DNA from: Solimonas sp047605265
GTDB lineage: Bacteria; Pseudomonadota; Gammaproteobacteria; Nevskiales; Nevskiaceae
NCBI GenBank assembly: GCA_047605265.1
Contig: JASGFY010000027.1
Coordinates: forward strand, 1-39,460
Length of the DNA: 39,460 bases
Reading direction: 5' to 3'
The position numbers and the translations under genes are program-made. Under the pieces are notes generated by a model. It was not told where the DNA came from, did not search any database, and saw nothing but the letters and a program-made list of their open reading frames with translations. Shown piece by piece: positions 1 to 8,608 of the stretch. Positions within the stretch are counted from its first letter, which is position 1; every line of letters starts with the position of its first letter.

Positions 1-2
1 CC

Positions 3-1370
3 GGCGGGGCGGGGGGGGGGCTCTGCGGCGGCTCGGGTGGCGCGCCGGCCGACTGGTCGCCGGCGCGCGCCGTCAAACCGGCGCGCCCGACGCCCGGCTC
101 GCTGCTGATCCGCGGCGCGCGCGTGCTCGATCCGGCGAACGGATTCGACGGCCTCGCCCACGTCGGCATCCGCGACGGCCGCATCGATTTCTGCGGCCAG
201 ACGCCGCCCGGCGACGGCTACGACGAGACGATCGACGCCCGGGGCCTGTGGCTGATGCCCGGCCTCGTCGATCTCTGCGCGCGCTTCCGCGAGCCCGGCC
301 AGACGCACAAGGCCAGCTTCGCCAGCGAGGTGCCGGCCGCGCAGTCCGGCGGCATCACCACCGTGCTGCTGCCGCCGGACTGCCAGCCGGTCGTCGATTC
401 GCCGGCCATGCTGCTGCGCGTGCAGCGCATCGCCCGCCAGGCCGGCGGCCTCGACGTGCGCGTGCTCGGCGCGCTGACCAAGGGCCTCGGCGGCGAAGCG
501 CTGGCCGAGCTGTCGGCGCTGAAGAGCGCCGGCGCGGCCGGCGCCAGCCAGGCGCTGCAGCCGATCCGCGATTCGCTGGTCGCGCGCCGCGCGCTCGAGT
601 ACGCGCACGGCCTCGGCGTCACCGTGCACGTGTTCGCGCAGAACGCGGCGCTCGCCGCCGGCGGCTGCGCGCACGAAGGCGCGGTCGCCACGCGCCTCGG
701 CCTGCCGGCGATTCCGGTTGCCGCCGAAGTCTCCGGCCTGCGCTTCTGGATCTCGCTGATCGAGGACACCGGCGCGCGCGCGCACTTCTGCCGCTTGTCG
801 ACGGCGCGCGGCGCCAAGCTCGTGGCGAGCGCGCAGCAGCGCGGCCTGCCGGTGACGGCCGACGTCGCCGCGCATCAGCTGTTCCTGACCGACGCCGACG
901 TCGACGGCTTCAATGCGCAGTGCCACGTCGTGCCGCCGCTGCGCTCGGCCGCCGACCGCGACGCGCTGCGCGCCGCCGTCGCCGACGGCACGATCAGCGC
1001 GATCTGCTCGGACCATCAGCCGCACGAGGCCGATGCCAAGATCAACCCCTTCCCGCTGACCGAACCCGGTATCTCGGCACTCGAGACGCTGCTGCCGCTG
1101 ACGCTCGAACTCGTGCACGGCGGCCTGCTGTCGCCGCTCGCCGCCGCCGCGCGCCTGAGCCTGGGCCCGGCGCGCATCGCCAGTCTCGAAGCGGGCCGCC
1201 TCGAGGTCGGCGCGGCGGCCGATCTCGTGCTCGTCGATCCCGACGCGGCGTGGACCTTGCGGGCCGAGCAGATGCTCAGCGCCGGCCACAACACGCCGTT
1301 CGCCGGACGCGCGCTGCGCGGTCGGGCGATCCGCACCGTCCATCGGGGGCGTCAGGTGTATACGCTCTAG
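3..1370 (+). CDS. pyrX: Dihydroorotase-like protein PyrX (PyrC'), non-catalytic, 5'-truncated
   Basis: Amidohydrolase-family protein of the dihydroorotase type. The frame is open to the left edge of the window, and the family N-terminus 'SLLIRGARVLDPANG' begins near base 99. The GTG at 123 would cut off the first strand, and no ATG exists before it, so the true start probably lies outside the window. The metal-binding HxH expected after 'PGLVDL' is replaced by 'CAR' (bases about 277-285), and the histidine pair after 'VTADV' reads 'AHQ'. The late aspartate motif 'CSDHQPH' is kept. Loss of HxH is the known signature of PyrC'/PyrX proteins, which do not catalyse but support aspartate transcarbamoylase structurally. 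The partner pyrB is expected upstream, outside the window. Family assignment is firm; the inactive role is inferred from residues. Confidence 0.8.
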   Translation, partial: GGAGGGLCGGSGGAPADWSPARAVKPARPTPGSLLIRGARVLDPANGFDGLAHVGIRDGRIDFCGQTPPGDGYDETIDARGLWLMPGLVDLCARFREPGQTHKASFASEVPAAQSGGITTVLLPPDCQPVVDSPAMLLRVQRIARQAGGLDVRVLGALTKGLGGEALAELSALKSAGAAGASQALQPIRDSLVARRALEYAHGLGVTVHVFAQNAALAAGGCAHEGAVATRLGLPAIPVAAEVSGLRFWISLIEDTGARAHFCRLSTARGAKLVASAQQRGLPVTADVAAHQLFLTDADVDGFNAQCHVVPPLRSAADRDALRAAVADGTISAICSDHQPHEADAKINPFPLTEPGISALETLLPLTLELVHGGLLSPLAAAARLSLGPARIASLEAGRLEVGAAADLVLVDPDAAWTLRAEQMLSAGHNTPFAGRALRGRAIRTVHRGRQVYTL

Positions 1371-1403
1371 ACTCCACTATCGGCTTCGGCGCGACACGCG
1401 GTA

Positions 1404-1409
1404 TATAGT
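1404..1409 (+). promoter_or_regulatory. Possible -10 element for pilH-pilJ
   Basis: TATAGT lies in the 75-base gap between pyrX and pilH, 36 bases before the pilH start. No convincing -35 box sits at the usual distance, so this is only a candidate. The pilH ribosome binding site GGGAG is at 1436-1440. Confidence 0.25.
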
Positions 1410-1445
1410 TCGGAACACTGCCCGCGGGGGGCATCGGGAGAAAAT

Positions 1446-1811
1446 ATGGCTCGGGTCATGATCGTGGATGATTCGCCCACGGACGTGCAGAACCTCAAGG
1501 GGATCTTGCTGAAGGCCGGACATCAGGTCACCGAGTCGGCCTCGGGACAGGATGCGCTGGAGCGCGTCAAGAACGAGAAGCCCGAGGTGGTCATCATGGA
1601 CGTCGTCATGCCGGGCGTGAACGGCTTCCAGGCGACGCGCACCCTGTCGAAGGACCCCGGCACCGCGCACATTCCCGTCATCGTCGTCAGCGGCAAGAGT
1701 CAGGAAACCGACCGCGTCTGGGCCCTGCGTCAGGGCGCGCGTGAATACCTGGTCAAGCCGGTCAAGGAAAGCGACCTGCTCGCCAAAATCAAAACCGTGC
1801 TCGGCGCCTAG
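1446..1811 (+). CDS. pilH: Twitching motility response regulator PilH
   Basis: A stand-alone CheY-like receiver domain of 121 residues. The acidic pair D8-D9, phospho-acceptor D52 in 'IMDVVMPG', S82 and K104 in 'YLVKP' are all present, so it should be phosphorylatable. There is no output domain. The start is supported by GGGAG five bases upstream. The sequence and the following pilJ-type receptor point to PilH, the regulator of type IV pilus retraction in the Pil-Chp chemosensory system; a generic CheY-like regulator is the alternative. It is followed after 19 bases by pilJ, probably in one transcript ending at the terminator at 3873. pilG and pilI, usual neighbours in this system, are not adjacent. 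Confidence 0.8.
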   Translation: MARVMIVDDSPTDVQNLKGILLKAGHQVTESASGQDALERVKNEKPEVVIMDVVMPGVNGFQATRTLSKDPGTAHIPVIVVSGKSQETDRVWALRQGAREYLVKPVKESDLLAKIKTVLGA

Positions 1812-1830
1812 GGCCTCTCGGGGAGAGATC

Positions 1831-3855
1831 ATGGCGGACATATCCGCAACGCGACGCGCGTCCGGCACCCGCCGCGAGACCTTGCTGCTCGGCGGCGCGG
1901 TCTTCTTCATCGTCGTCGCCCTCGTTTGCTTCTTTCTGTCGCAGAGCACCAAGGGGCGGGAACAGGCCTGGATCGATCTCGCGCATTCGCTGTCGACCCG
2001 CATCGTCGACATCGGCAAGGTCGGCGACGAAGCGGCGCGCGGCGGCCGGCCCGATTTCCTGGCGCTGGCCGCGCACGTCGAGGACGTCGACTCGACCGTG
2101 CAGGCGCTTGGCAGCGGCAACGGCAACGCCGGGATCGCCGCTGCGCCGGAGACGGTGTCCGGAGAACTCGACGCGGTAACCAAGGCCTGGACGTCGACCA
2201 AGGCGTCGGCGCAGGCCATCCTCCAGGCCGAAGCGCCGTACAAGAAAACGGCGGCCGCGGTGGCGACGATCGAAGAAACCATCTATCCGGACGGCGACCG
2301 CGCCAAAGGCCTGTCCGACGTCTACCAGCAGGCGCTGCAACGTCTAGCGCGCGGCGGCGCGCCCGAACAGACCGCGCGCGCGGCCGAGCAGATCGCGCGC
2401 CTGCAGCGCCTAGCCGGCAACGCCCGCCACCTGCTCGGCGAGGGCCGCGACGCGCAGGCGATCGCCAAGGACCTCGACGACGATCTCAAGGCTTTCTTCG
2501 ACGACAACGACGCCCTGCTCGCCGACGGCATGGCCGCCGCGTCGGCCAAGGCCGCGCAGGAGCAGTTCGGCGGCGCCCTGCGCCAGTCGGTCGCGGCGAT
2601 CGTCGCGGCGGCGCCGGCCATCGCGCAGATGCAGACGGCGGCGGCCGAGCTGAAGTCGCGCGAGGCAAACGTGATCGCGACGGCCGGCGAACTCGAGCAG
2701 CGGCTCATCGATACACGCACGCAGCAGCTCGTACTACCGATCGTCGTCTACGTCGCCGGCGCGCTCGCAGTGCTGTCGCTGGCTGCCTTCGGCGTCCTTT
2801 ACTGGCTCGGCACGCAGGGACGCCTGCAGACCGCCGAGGATCGCGACAGCAAGCAGCAGCAGGCCATCCTGTCGCTGCTCGACGAAATCACCAACCTCGC
2901 CGACGGCGATCTGACGGTCGACGTCACGGTGACCGAGGACTTCACCGGCGCGATCGCCGACTCGATCAACTACACCGTGCAGAACATGCGCAACCTGGTC
3001 GGCACGATCACGGCCACGTCCGACGACGTCGCCAACGCCGCCGCCGGCACGCAGGACACCGCGCTGCAGATGTCCGAAGCCTCGGAGCGCCAGGCGCGCG
3101 AGATCACCGCGGTAACCCACACCATCGCCGCGACCTCGCAGTCGATGCAGCAGGTGGCCAGCCAGGCCGAAAAGCTCGCGCAGCAGGCGCAGCAGTCGGT
3201 GCAGATCGCCCACGACGGCGCCGGCACGGTGAACCGCACGATCCTCGGCATGAGCGCACTGCGCGAGCAAATCCAGGACACTTCCAAGCGCATCAAGCGG
3301 CTCGGCGAATCCTCGCAGGAAATCGGCAACATCATCGAGTTCATCAACGACATCGCCGAGCAGACCAACACTCTCGCCCTCAACGCCTCGATCCAGGCGG
3401 CAATGGCCGGCGAGGCGGGCCGCGGCTTCGCGGTGGTCGCCGACGAAGTGCAGAAGCTCGCCGAACGCGCCGCCGGCGCCACGCGCCAGATCGAAACCCT
3501 GGTCAAGACGATCCAGGCCGACACGCAGGAAGCGATCACCTCGATGGAGCGTTCGACGCAGAACGTGGTGGTCGGCGCCAAGAGCGCCGAGGAGGCCGGC
3601 CAGGCGCTGACCAAGATCGAGACTTCGTCGCAGGATCTGTCAAAGCTGATCATCGACATCGCCGACTCGGCGCGCGACCAGTCGGCGGCGGCGACGCGCA
3701 TCGCCGGCACCATGCAGATCATCCGCGACATTGCCGTGCAGTCGTCCGGTTCGGCGAACCGGACGGCGCAGGCCGTCGGCGAGCTGACGGCGCTGTCGGA
3801 GAAGCTGCGCGAATCGGTCGCTGGCTTCAAGCTGCCCGGTCAGGATGGCATCTGA
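1831..3855 (+). CDS. pilJ: Pil-Chp methyl-accepting chemoreceptor PilJ
   Basis: Inner-membrane chemoreceptor of 674 residues. The ATG at 1831 is chosen because GGGAGAG precedes it and the first membrane helix (residues 18-36) follows; longer forms would run back into pilH. A periplasmic helical region of roughly 260 residues separates it from the second helix (about 300-326). A HAMP-like segment follows, then a long methyl-accepting coiled coil. The signalling tip 'EQTNTLALNASIQAAMAGEA' at about 510-529 is the PilJ-type version of the MCP hairpin, and 'GRGFAVVADEVQKLAERA' continues it. PilJ senses surface or pilus state and controls a CheA-like kinase (ChpA/PilL), which is not in this window. 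It is the last gene before a strong terminator. Confidence 0.82.
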   Translation: MADISATRRASGTRRETLLLGGAVFFIVVALVCFFLSQSTKGREQAWIDLAHSLSTRIVDIGKVGDEAARGGRPDFLALAAHVEDVDSTVQALGSGNGNAGIAAAPETVSGELDAVTKAWTSTKASAQAILQAEAPYKKTAAAVATIEETIYPDGDRAKGLSDVYQQALQRLARGGAPEQTARAAEQIARLQRLAGNARHLLGEGRDAQAIAKDLDDDLKAFFDDNDALLADGMAAASAKAAQEQFGGALRQSVAAIVAAAPAIAQMQTAAAELKSREANVIATAGELEQRLIDTRTQQLVLPIVVYVAGALAVLSLAAFGVLYWLGTQGRLQTAEDRDSKQQQAILSLLDEITNLADGDLTVDVTVTEDFTGAIADSINYTVQNMRNLVGTITATSDDVANAAAGTQDTALQMSEASERQAREITAVTHTIAATSQSMQQVASQAEKLAQQAQQSVQIAHDGAGTVNRTILGMSALREQIQDTSKRIKRLGESSQEIGNIIEFINDIAEQTNTLALNASIQAAMAGEAGRGFAVVADEVQKLAERAAGATRQIETLVKTIQADTQEAITSMERSTQNVVVGAKSAEEAGQALTKIETSSQDLSKLIIDIADSARDQSAAATRIAGTMQIIRDIAVQSSGSANRTAQAVGELTALSEKLRESVAGFKLPGQDGI

Positions 3856-3872
3856 CCATCGCCCTATTGCGC

Positions 3873-3897
3873 AAACCCGGCCGCAGCGCCGGGTTTT
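3873..3897 (+). terminator. Rho-independent terminator after pilJ
   Basis: A perfect 9-bp stem, AAACCCGGC at 3873-3881 against GCCGGGTTT at 3888-3896, closes a 6-base loop and ends in TTTT. It lies 17 bases after the pilJ stop. Confidence 0.85.
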
Positions 3898-4066
3898 CCT
3901 GTTCACGGGGCCAGTGGAAAAACTGTCTGTTCTTGCTACAAAAATCCTTATTTCGCGCGATTGCGCGCACTGCCGGGCTCACCTACCATTTTCCCCGCCG
4001 GCGCGGGCGCCGGGCCCGGCACTGCTTTCCCGTCTCTTCCGGTTTCCTGCCATTTGAGGATTTTGC

Positions 4067-5719
4067 ATGAGCTTTCAGGCCGATCTCGAAAAGCTTCTCG
4101 GACTCAAAGACGTCGCGTACAAATACGAACTGTCGAAGGCCGAGCTTTTCCATGAAGCGATCGCCAACGACCGCGGCCGCGTGCGCCGCGGCGGCCCGGG
4201 CAACGAGCAGAAGGCCTTCCCGACCAAGCTCGGCGTCGACGGCCCGCTGGTCTACTACACCGACCCGGACTGCACCGGCCGCCGCACCAAGGACACCTAT
4301 GCGGTGAAGTGGCCGGAAGTCGCCGACGAAATCTGGTTCAAGGCCGATCTCAATCCGTACGACCCGGAGCAGTACGAAGGCCTGCTCAAGCGCGTGATCG
4401 AACATCTCAACGCCAGGCAAGCGACGCTCTACGTCAAGGACGTCTTCATGGGCTCGGACCCAGACTTCGCCGTGCCGTACCGCTTCGTCGGCGAGTACGC
4501 GACGCATGCGATGTTCGTGCACACCATGTTCCCGAAGAATCTCAAGGGCGTGAAGGACGTCGACAGCCGACGTTGGACGATGCTCAACGCGCCCAGCTTC
4601 GTCTGCGAGCCGGAACGCGACGGCTCGCGCGCCGAGGCGGCAGTCATCATCGACGTGCGCAACAGGATCTGCCTCGTCGCCGGCCGCGCCGACTATTGCG
4701 GCGTCAACAAGAAGACCATCTTCACCGTCGGCAACTATCTGCTGCCGAAGCAGGGCCGCCTGTCGATGCACTGCTCGGCCAACGTCGGCAGGAACGACGA
4801 CGCGGCGATCCTGTTCGGCCTCTCCGGCACCGGCAAGACCACGCTGTCGGCCGACGCCAGCCGCCGCCTGATCGGCGACGACGAGACGATCTGGTCCGAC
4901 AACGGCCTCTGCAACCTCGAGGACGGCTGCTACGCCAAGCTGATCGATCTCGACAAGGATGCCGAGCCGGTCATCGCCCACGCGCTGTCCAAGCCGGGCA
5001 CGATCATCGAGAACGTGCCGCCGCTGCCGGGCAGGAAGATCGAGGAATGCCATCCGGACGAACTCGATCTGAGCGACGGCTCGATCGCCGAGAACACCCG
5101 CTTCGCCTACCCGCTCGACGCGAATCCGAACGTGATGCCGAACGGCCAGGGCCCGTACCCGAAGACCATCGTGCTGCTGACCGCCGACGCCTTCGGCGTG
5201 CTGCCGCCGATCTCGATCCTCGAGCCGAAGGACGTCATGTACCACTTCGTCTCCGGCTTCACGGCGCGCGTCGCCGGCACCGAGGTCGGCGTCTCCGAAC
5301 CACAGCCGACGTTCTCGGCCTGCTTCGGCGGCCCGTTCATGGCACAGAAGCCGAACGTCTACGCCAAGCTCCTGGCCGAGAAAATGGAGAAGCACCGGGC
5401 GCGCTGCATCCTGCTCAATACCGGCTGGAGCGGCGGCCCGTACGGCACCGGCCGGCGCATGAAGCTGTCGGTCACGCGCGCGCTACTCAACGCCGCGCTG
5501 AACGGCGAGCTCGACGGCGTCGAGACCGAGACGCAGCCGATCCTGAACCTGAAAATGCCGAAGTCCTGCCCCGGCGTCGACAGCGCGATCCTCAACCCGC
5601 GCAACACTTGGGCCGACCGGGACGCCTACGACGCGACGGCCACCAAGCTGCGCGACATGTTCCGCGACAACTTCAGGAAAAAAGGTTTCGCCGCGTTCGG
5701 CATCGAAGAGCGCATTTAA
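4067..5719 (+). CDS. pckA: Phosphoenolpyruvate carboxykinase (ATP)
   Basis: Converts oxaloacetate and ATP to phosphoenolpyruvate, CO2 and ADP, the first dedicated step of gluconeogenesis, in the cytosol. The 550-residue length fits the ATP-dependent family. Visible motifs are 'MHCSANVG' with the metal-binding histidine, the P-loop 'GLSGTGKTTLS' near residue 251, and 'LIGDDE' followed by 'GCYAKLIDL', the kinase-2 region. The C-terminal part contains 'NTGWSGGPYGTG'. The ATG at 4067 gives the usual 'MSFQADLEKLLGLKD' type of N-terminus. It stands alone: a terminator precedes it by about 170 bases and another follows it, so it should have its own promoter in 3898-4066. I could not identify convincing -35/-10 boxes there. 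Confidence 0.93.
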   Translation: MSFQADLEKLLGLKDVAYKYELSKAELFHEAIANDRGRVRRGGPGNEQKAFPTKLGVDGPLVYYTDPDCTGRRTKDTYAVKWPEVADEIWFKADLNPYDPEQYEGLLKRVIEHLNARQATLYVKDVFMGSDPDFAVPYRFVGEYATHAMFVHTMFPKNLKGVKDVDSRRWTMLNAPSFVCEPERDGSRAEAAVIIDVRNRICLVAGRADYCGVNKKTIFTVGNYLLPKQGRLSMHCSANVGRNDDAAILFGLSGTGKTTLSADASRRLIGDDETIWSDNGLCNLEDGCYAKLIDLDKDAEPVIAHALSKPGTIIENVPPLPGRKIEECHPDELDLSDGSIAENTRFAYPLDANPNVMPNGQGPYPKTIVLLTADAFGVLPPISILEPKDVMYHFVSGFTARVAGTEVGVSEPQPTFSACFGGPFMAQKPNVYAKLLAEKMEKHRARCILLNTGWSGGPYGTGRRMKLSVTRALLNAALNGELDGVETETQPILNLKMPKSCPGVDSAILNPRNTWADRDAYDATATKLRDMFRDNFRKKGFAAFGIEERI

Positions 5720-5742
5720 TCGGCTGACGTCTTCGCAGCCTG

Positions 5743-5775
5743 GCGGCGGGACCGGCAACGGCCCGCCGCTTTTTT
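5743..5775 (+). terminator. Rho-independent terminator after pckA
   Basis: An 8-bp stem, GCGGCGGG at 5743-5750 with CCCGCCGC at 5762-5769, is followed by six T residues. It starts 23 bases after the pckA stop. Confidence 0.85.
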
Positions 5776-5856
5776 GTGCGCATGGCATGGCGCGTGTTAC
5801 CGCGGCGACTGTGGGCTGGGTTATCGTTGCGGGACAGTCCTGCGTTCTTCCACTCC

Positions 5857-6486
5857 ATGTATCCCGTCAACCGCATCTTCTGCATCGGCAAGAACTACGC
5901 CGATCACGTCGCCGAACTCGCCCATCTCGGACACGCGCCGGACGGTGAGTGCGTGGTCTTCATGAAGCCGGCATCAGCCATCGTCGAGGAAGGCCAGGCG
6001 ATCGTGCTGCCGAAGGACCGCGGCAGCATCCACCACGAAGCCGAACTGGTCGTGCAGCTGACCGGCGGCGGCCGCGACATTCCGCAGAAGGAAGCGCTCG
6101 ACTGCGTCGCCGGCATCACGCTCGGCCTCGACCTCACGCTGCGCGAGCTGCAGACCGGGCTGAAGAACAAGGGCAAGCCCTGGGAACTGGCCAAGGCCTT
6201 CGACGGCTCGGCGCCGCTCGGCGACGTACAGCCCTACCTCAGCCAGAACCTGCAGAAGCTCGAGTTCAGCTGCCACGTCAACGGCCAGCGGCGCCAGCAC
6301 GGCAGGACCGCCGAGATGCTCTATCCGGTCGCGCGGCAGATCCACATCCTCTCGCGGACCTGGGCGCTCGAGCCCGGCGACATCCTCTACACCGGCACGC
6401 CGAAGGGCGTCGGGCCGCTCCTGCCCGGCGACGAGATCGTGCTCGAAAGCCGCGGCATCGGCCGTTTCAGCTGGAAGTGCGAATAG
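5857..6486 (+). CDS. Fumarylacetoacetate hydrolase-family protein (FAHD1/YcgM-like)
   Basis: A compact FAH-fold enzyme of 209 residues. The ATG at 5857 gives 'MYPVNRIFCIGKNYADH', the normal start of the short FAHD1/YcgM branch; a start at 5776 would add an unrelated tail. Metal ligands are visible as E61 and E63 in 'IHHEAELVV' and D92 in 'GLDLTLREL'. 'YTGTPKGVGPLLPGD' near the end is typical of the family. Family members hydrolyse acylpyruvates or act on oxaloacetate as decarboxylase or tautomerase; the substrate here cannot be read from sequence. It sits just after pckA, an oxaloacetate-consuming enzyme, but a terminator separates them. The DUF502 gene follows after 8 bases. Confidence 0.82.
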   Translation: MYPVNRIFCIGKNYADHVAELAHLGHAPDGECVVFMKPASAIVEEGQAIVLPKDRGSIHHEAELVVQLTGGGRDIPQKEALDCVAGITLGLDLTLRELQTGLKNKGKPWELAKAFDGSAPLGDVQPYLSQNLQKLEFSCHVNGQRRQHGRTAEMLYPVARQIHILSRTWALEPGDILYTGTPKGVGPLLPGDEIVLESRGIGRFSWKCE

Positions 6487-6494
6487 GCGACGAC

Positions 6495-7169
6495 ATGGAC
6501 CCGAAACCGCTGCTCACCGACGCCGCGCGCATGACCTGGCGCAAGGCCGCGTCGATCTTCATCACCGGCCTGCTGGCAATCCTGCCGATCCTCGTCACCA
6601 TCAGCCTCGTGCTGTGGCTGATCGGTGCGGCCGAAGCGGTATTCGGCGGCGTGCTGAGCGTGTTGCTGCCGGGCGGCCTCTACCAGCGCGGCATGGGGCT
6701 GGTGATCGCCATCGGCCTGATCTTCCTGGTCGGCCTGGCGATGCAGGGCCTGGTCTCCAAGCAGGTGCTGGTCTGGGTCGACCAGCAGCTCAACCGCATT
6801 CCGCTGATCAAGACGATCTACGGCGCGGTGCGCGACCTCACCGATCTGATCTCGAACTCCGGCGGCCAGAAGCTCGGCCGCGTCGTCATGCTGCAATGGC
6901 CGGACCTGCCGATCCGCCTCGTCGGTTTCGTCACGGTCGAGGACCTGAGCCGCTTCGACATCGCCGCCGACGAGGACTGCGTCGCCGTCTACATGCCGAT
7001 GAGCTACCAGATCGGCGGCTACACCGTTTTCGTGCCGCGCAAATTCATCAGGCCGCTCGACATGTCGCTCGAGGACGCGATGCGTTTCGTCATCACCGCC
7101 GGCGTCTCGCGCTCCGACAACGGCGGCGCACGCGGCGCTGCTCCCGATCCGAAAACGCCGCCGCTCTGA
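6495..7169 (+). CDS. DUF502 family membrane protein
   Basis: A 224-residue integral membrane protein. Hydrophobic segments at about 20-44 and 66-84 are joined by a short loop. A soluble C-terminal half follows with 'IPLIKTIYGAVRDL' and 'VVMLQWPDLPIRLVGFV', recognisable as DUF502. The family is common in proteobacteria and has no established molecular function. It lies 8 bases after the FAH-family gene, so the two are probably co-transcribed. Its stop codon is only 5 bases from the convergent rfbD stop, with no terminator visible between them. Confidence 0.8.
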   Translation: MDPKPLLTDAARMTWRKAASIFITGLLAILPILVTISLVLWLIGAAEAVFGGVLSVLLPGGLYQRGMGLVIAIGLIFLVGLAMQGLVSKQVLVWVDQQLNRIPLIKTIYGAVRDLTDLISNSGGQKLGRVVMLQWPDLPIRLVGFVTVEDLSRFDIAADEDCVAVYMPMSYQIGGYTVFVPRKFIRPLDMSLEDAMRFVITAGVSRSDNGGARGAAPDPKTPPL

Positions 7170-7174
7170 AGCGC

Positions 7175-8056
7175 CTAGCCCTCGCCGGCGGCGAGCGCCG
7201 CGACCGTCTCGCGCAAGCCGTCGCGCCAGGCGGGCTGCGCGAGGCCGAGTCGGGCCGTGGTCGAGGCCATGTCGAGCACGGAATTGGCGGGGCGCCGGGC
7301 CTTCGTCGGATAAGCCGTAGAAGGAATCGGCCGCACGAGCGGCGCGCGCGGCAGCGCGCCCTGCGCGACGGCCTCCGCGAAGATGGCTTCGGCGAAGGCG
7401 TGCCAGGACACGGCCGGCCCACCGCAGAAATGATAGGTGCCCGCTGGCAGGGCACCGCGTTGCCGGCGCTGCGCGACGAGCATCGCCAGCGCCTCGGCGA
7501 CATGGCCCGCCCAGGTCGGGCCGCCGTGCTGATCGGCCACGACGCCGAGTTCCGGACGCGTCTGCGCGAGCTTCAGCATGGTCTTCACGAAATTGCCGCC
7601 GTGCGCCGCGAACACCCAGGAAATGCGCAGGACGATGTGCTCGCGCACCGTGCGCGCCGCGGCCTCGCCCGCCAGCTTGCTGCGCCCGTAGGCGCCGGCC
7701 GGCGCGGCCGCATCGTCCGTGACGTAAGGGTTCGGCTTGGCGCCGTCGAACACATAATCGGTCGAGAGCTGGATCAGCGGCGCGCCGGCGGCGCGGCAGT
7801 AGTCGGCGATCGCGGCCACGGCGTCGCCGTTGACCGTCATCGCCAGCTCGGGCTCGTCCTCGGCGCGATCGACGGCCGTGTAGGCGCCGGCGTTGATGAT
7901 GAAATCGGGACGCAGCGCGTCAAGCACGGCGCGCAACTGCGCCGGCTGCGCGAGATCGAACTCGGCCCGCAACGGCGTCAGCAGTTCCACATCGCGCAGG
8001 CGCTTGCGCACCTCGGAGCCGACCTGACCGCCGGCGCCGGTCAATAAAATCCTCAC
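7175..8056 (-). CDS. rfbD: dTDP-4-dehydrorhamnose reductase
   Basis: Last step of dTDP-L-rhamnose synthesis: NAD(P)H-dependent reduction of dTDP-6-deoxy-L-lyxo-4-hexulose. The 293-residue protein begins with a Rossmann motif 'GAGGQVG' at 7-13 and carries the SDR pair Tyr/Lys in 'YGRSKLAGE'. The GTG at 8056 is chosen because it overlaps the rfbC stop by 4 bases (GTGA) and places the glycine motif correctly. The longer open frame upstream would run through rfbC. It is the final gene of rfbBACD and converges on the DUF502 gene. Confidence 0.93.
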   Translation of the reverse strand: MRILLTGAGGQVGSEVRKRLRDVELLTPLRAEFDLAQPAQLRAVLDALRPDFIINAGAYTAVDRAEDEPELAMTVNGDAVAAIADYCRAAGAPLIQLSTDYVFDGAKPNPYVTDDAAAPAGAYGRSKLAGEAAARTVREHIVLRISWVFAAHGGNFVKTMLKLAQTRPELGVVADQHGGPTWAGHVAEALAMLVAQRRQRGALPAGTYHFCGGPAVSWHAFAEAIFAEAVAQGALPRAPLVRPIPSTAYPTKARRPANSVLDMASTTARLGLAQPAWRDGLRETVAALAAGEG

Positions 8057-8607
8057 GGATAAACCTCGGCCTCGCTCAGCAAGGCCCCCTTCCGGTCCTT
8101 TTCGGACAGCAGCGGCGCGCTCATGCCCGGCACTTCCGGCCATGCGATGCCGATCGCCGGATCGTTCCAGAGAATGGTGCGCTCGAACGGCGGCGCGTAG
8201 AAATCGGTGGTCTTGTAAAGGAAGTCGGCCGTCCCGGAAAGCACCAGGAAGGCATGCCCGAAGCCGGGCGGTACCCAGAGCTGGCGATGGTTGTCGGCCG
8301 ACAGATGCGTGCCGTACCAGCGCCCGAAATGCGGGCTGCCGCGGCGCAGGTCCAGCGCGATGTCGAAGACTTCGCCGGCGACCACGCGCACCAGCTTGCC
8401 CTGCGCCTGCTGCAGCTGGTAGTGGATGCCGCGCAGCACGCCGCGGCTCGAGCGCGAGTGATTGTCCTGCACGAACTGGACCGGCGCGCCGACGGCCTCG
8501 TCGAACTGCCGGCGGTTGTAGCTTTCGAGGAAGAAGCCGCGCGCGTCGCCAAAGACTTTCGGCTCGAGCAGCAGCACGCCCGGCAGGCCGGTATCGATGA
8601 TTTTCAT
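8053..8607 (-). CDS. rfbC: dTDP-4-dehydrorhamnose 3,5-epimerase
   Basis: Epimerises dTDP-4-keto-6-deoxy-D-glucose at C3 and C5. At 184 residues it has the normal length. The cupin-type core is visible in 'HSRSSRGVLRGIHYQ' with catalytic H62 and in 'VPPGFGHAFLVLS'; a tyrosine near 131-137 ('LYKTTDFY') is the likely acid. Third gene of the operon: its ATG is one base after the rfbA stop and its stop overlaps the rfbD GTG. Confidence 0.94.
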   Translation of the reverse strand: MKIIDTGLPGVLLLEPKVFGDARGFFLESYNRRQFDEAVGAPVQFVQDNHSRSSRGVLRGIHYQLQQAQGKLVRVVAGEVFDIALDLRRGSPHFGRWYGTHLSADNHRQLWVPPGFGHAFLVLSGTADFLYKTTDFYAPPFERTILWNDPAIGIAWPEVPGMSAPLLSEKDRKGALLSEAEVYP

Positions 8608-8608
8608 T

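Noticed and set aside
102..107. CTG codons as possible pyrX start
   Set aside because: They align with the start of the family N-terminus but CTG starts are very rare and no ribosome site precedes them; the frame is open to the window edge.
1926..4070. A 714-codon plus-strand frame overlapping pilJ
   Set aside because: Arg-rich out-of-frame translation of pilJ with no recognisable domain.
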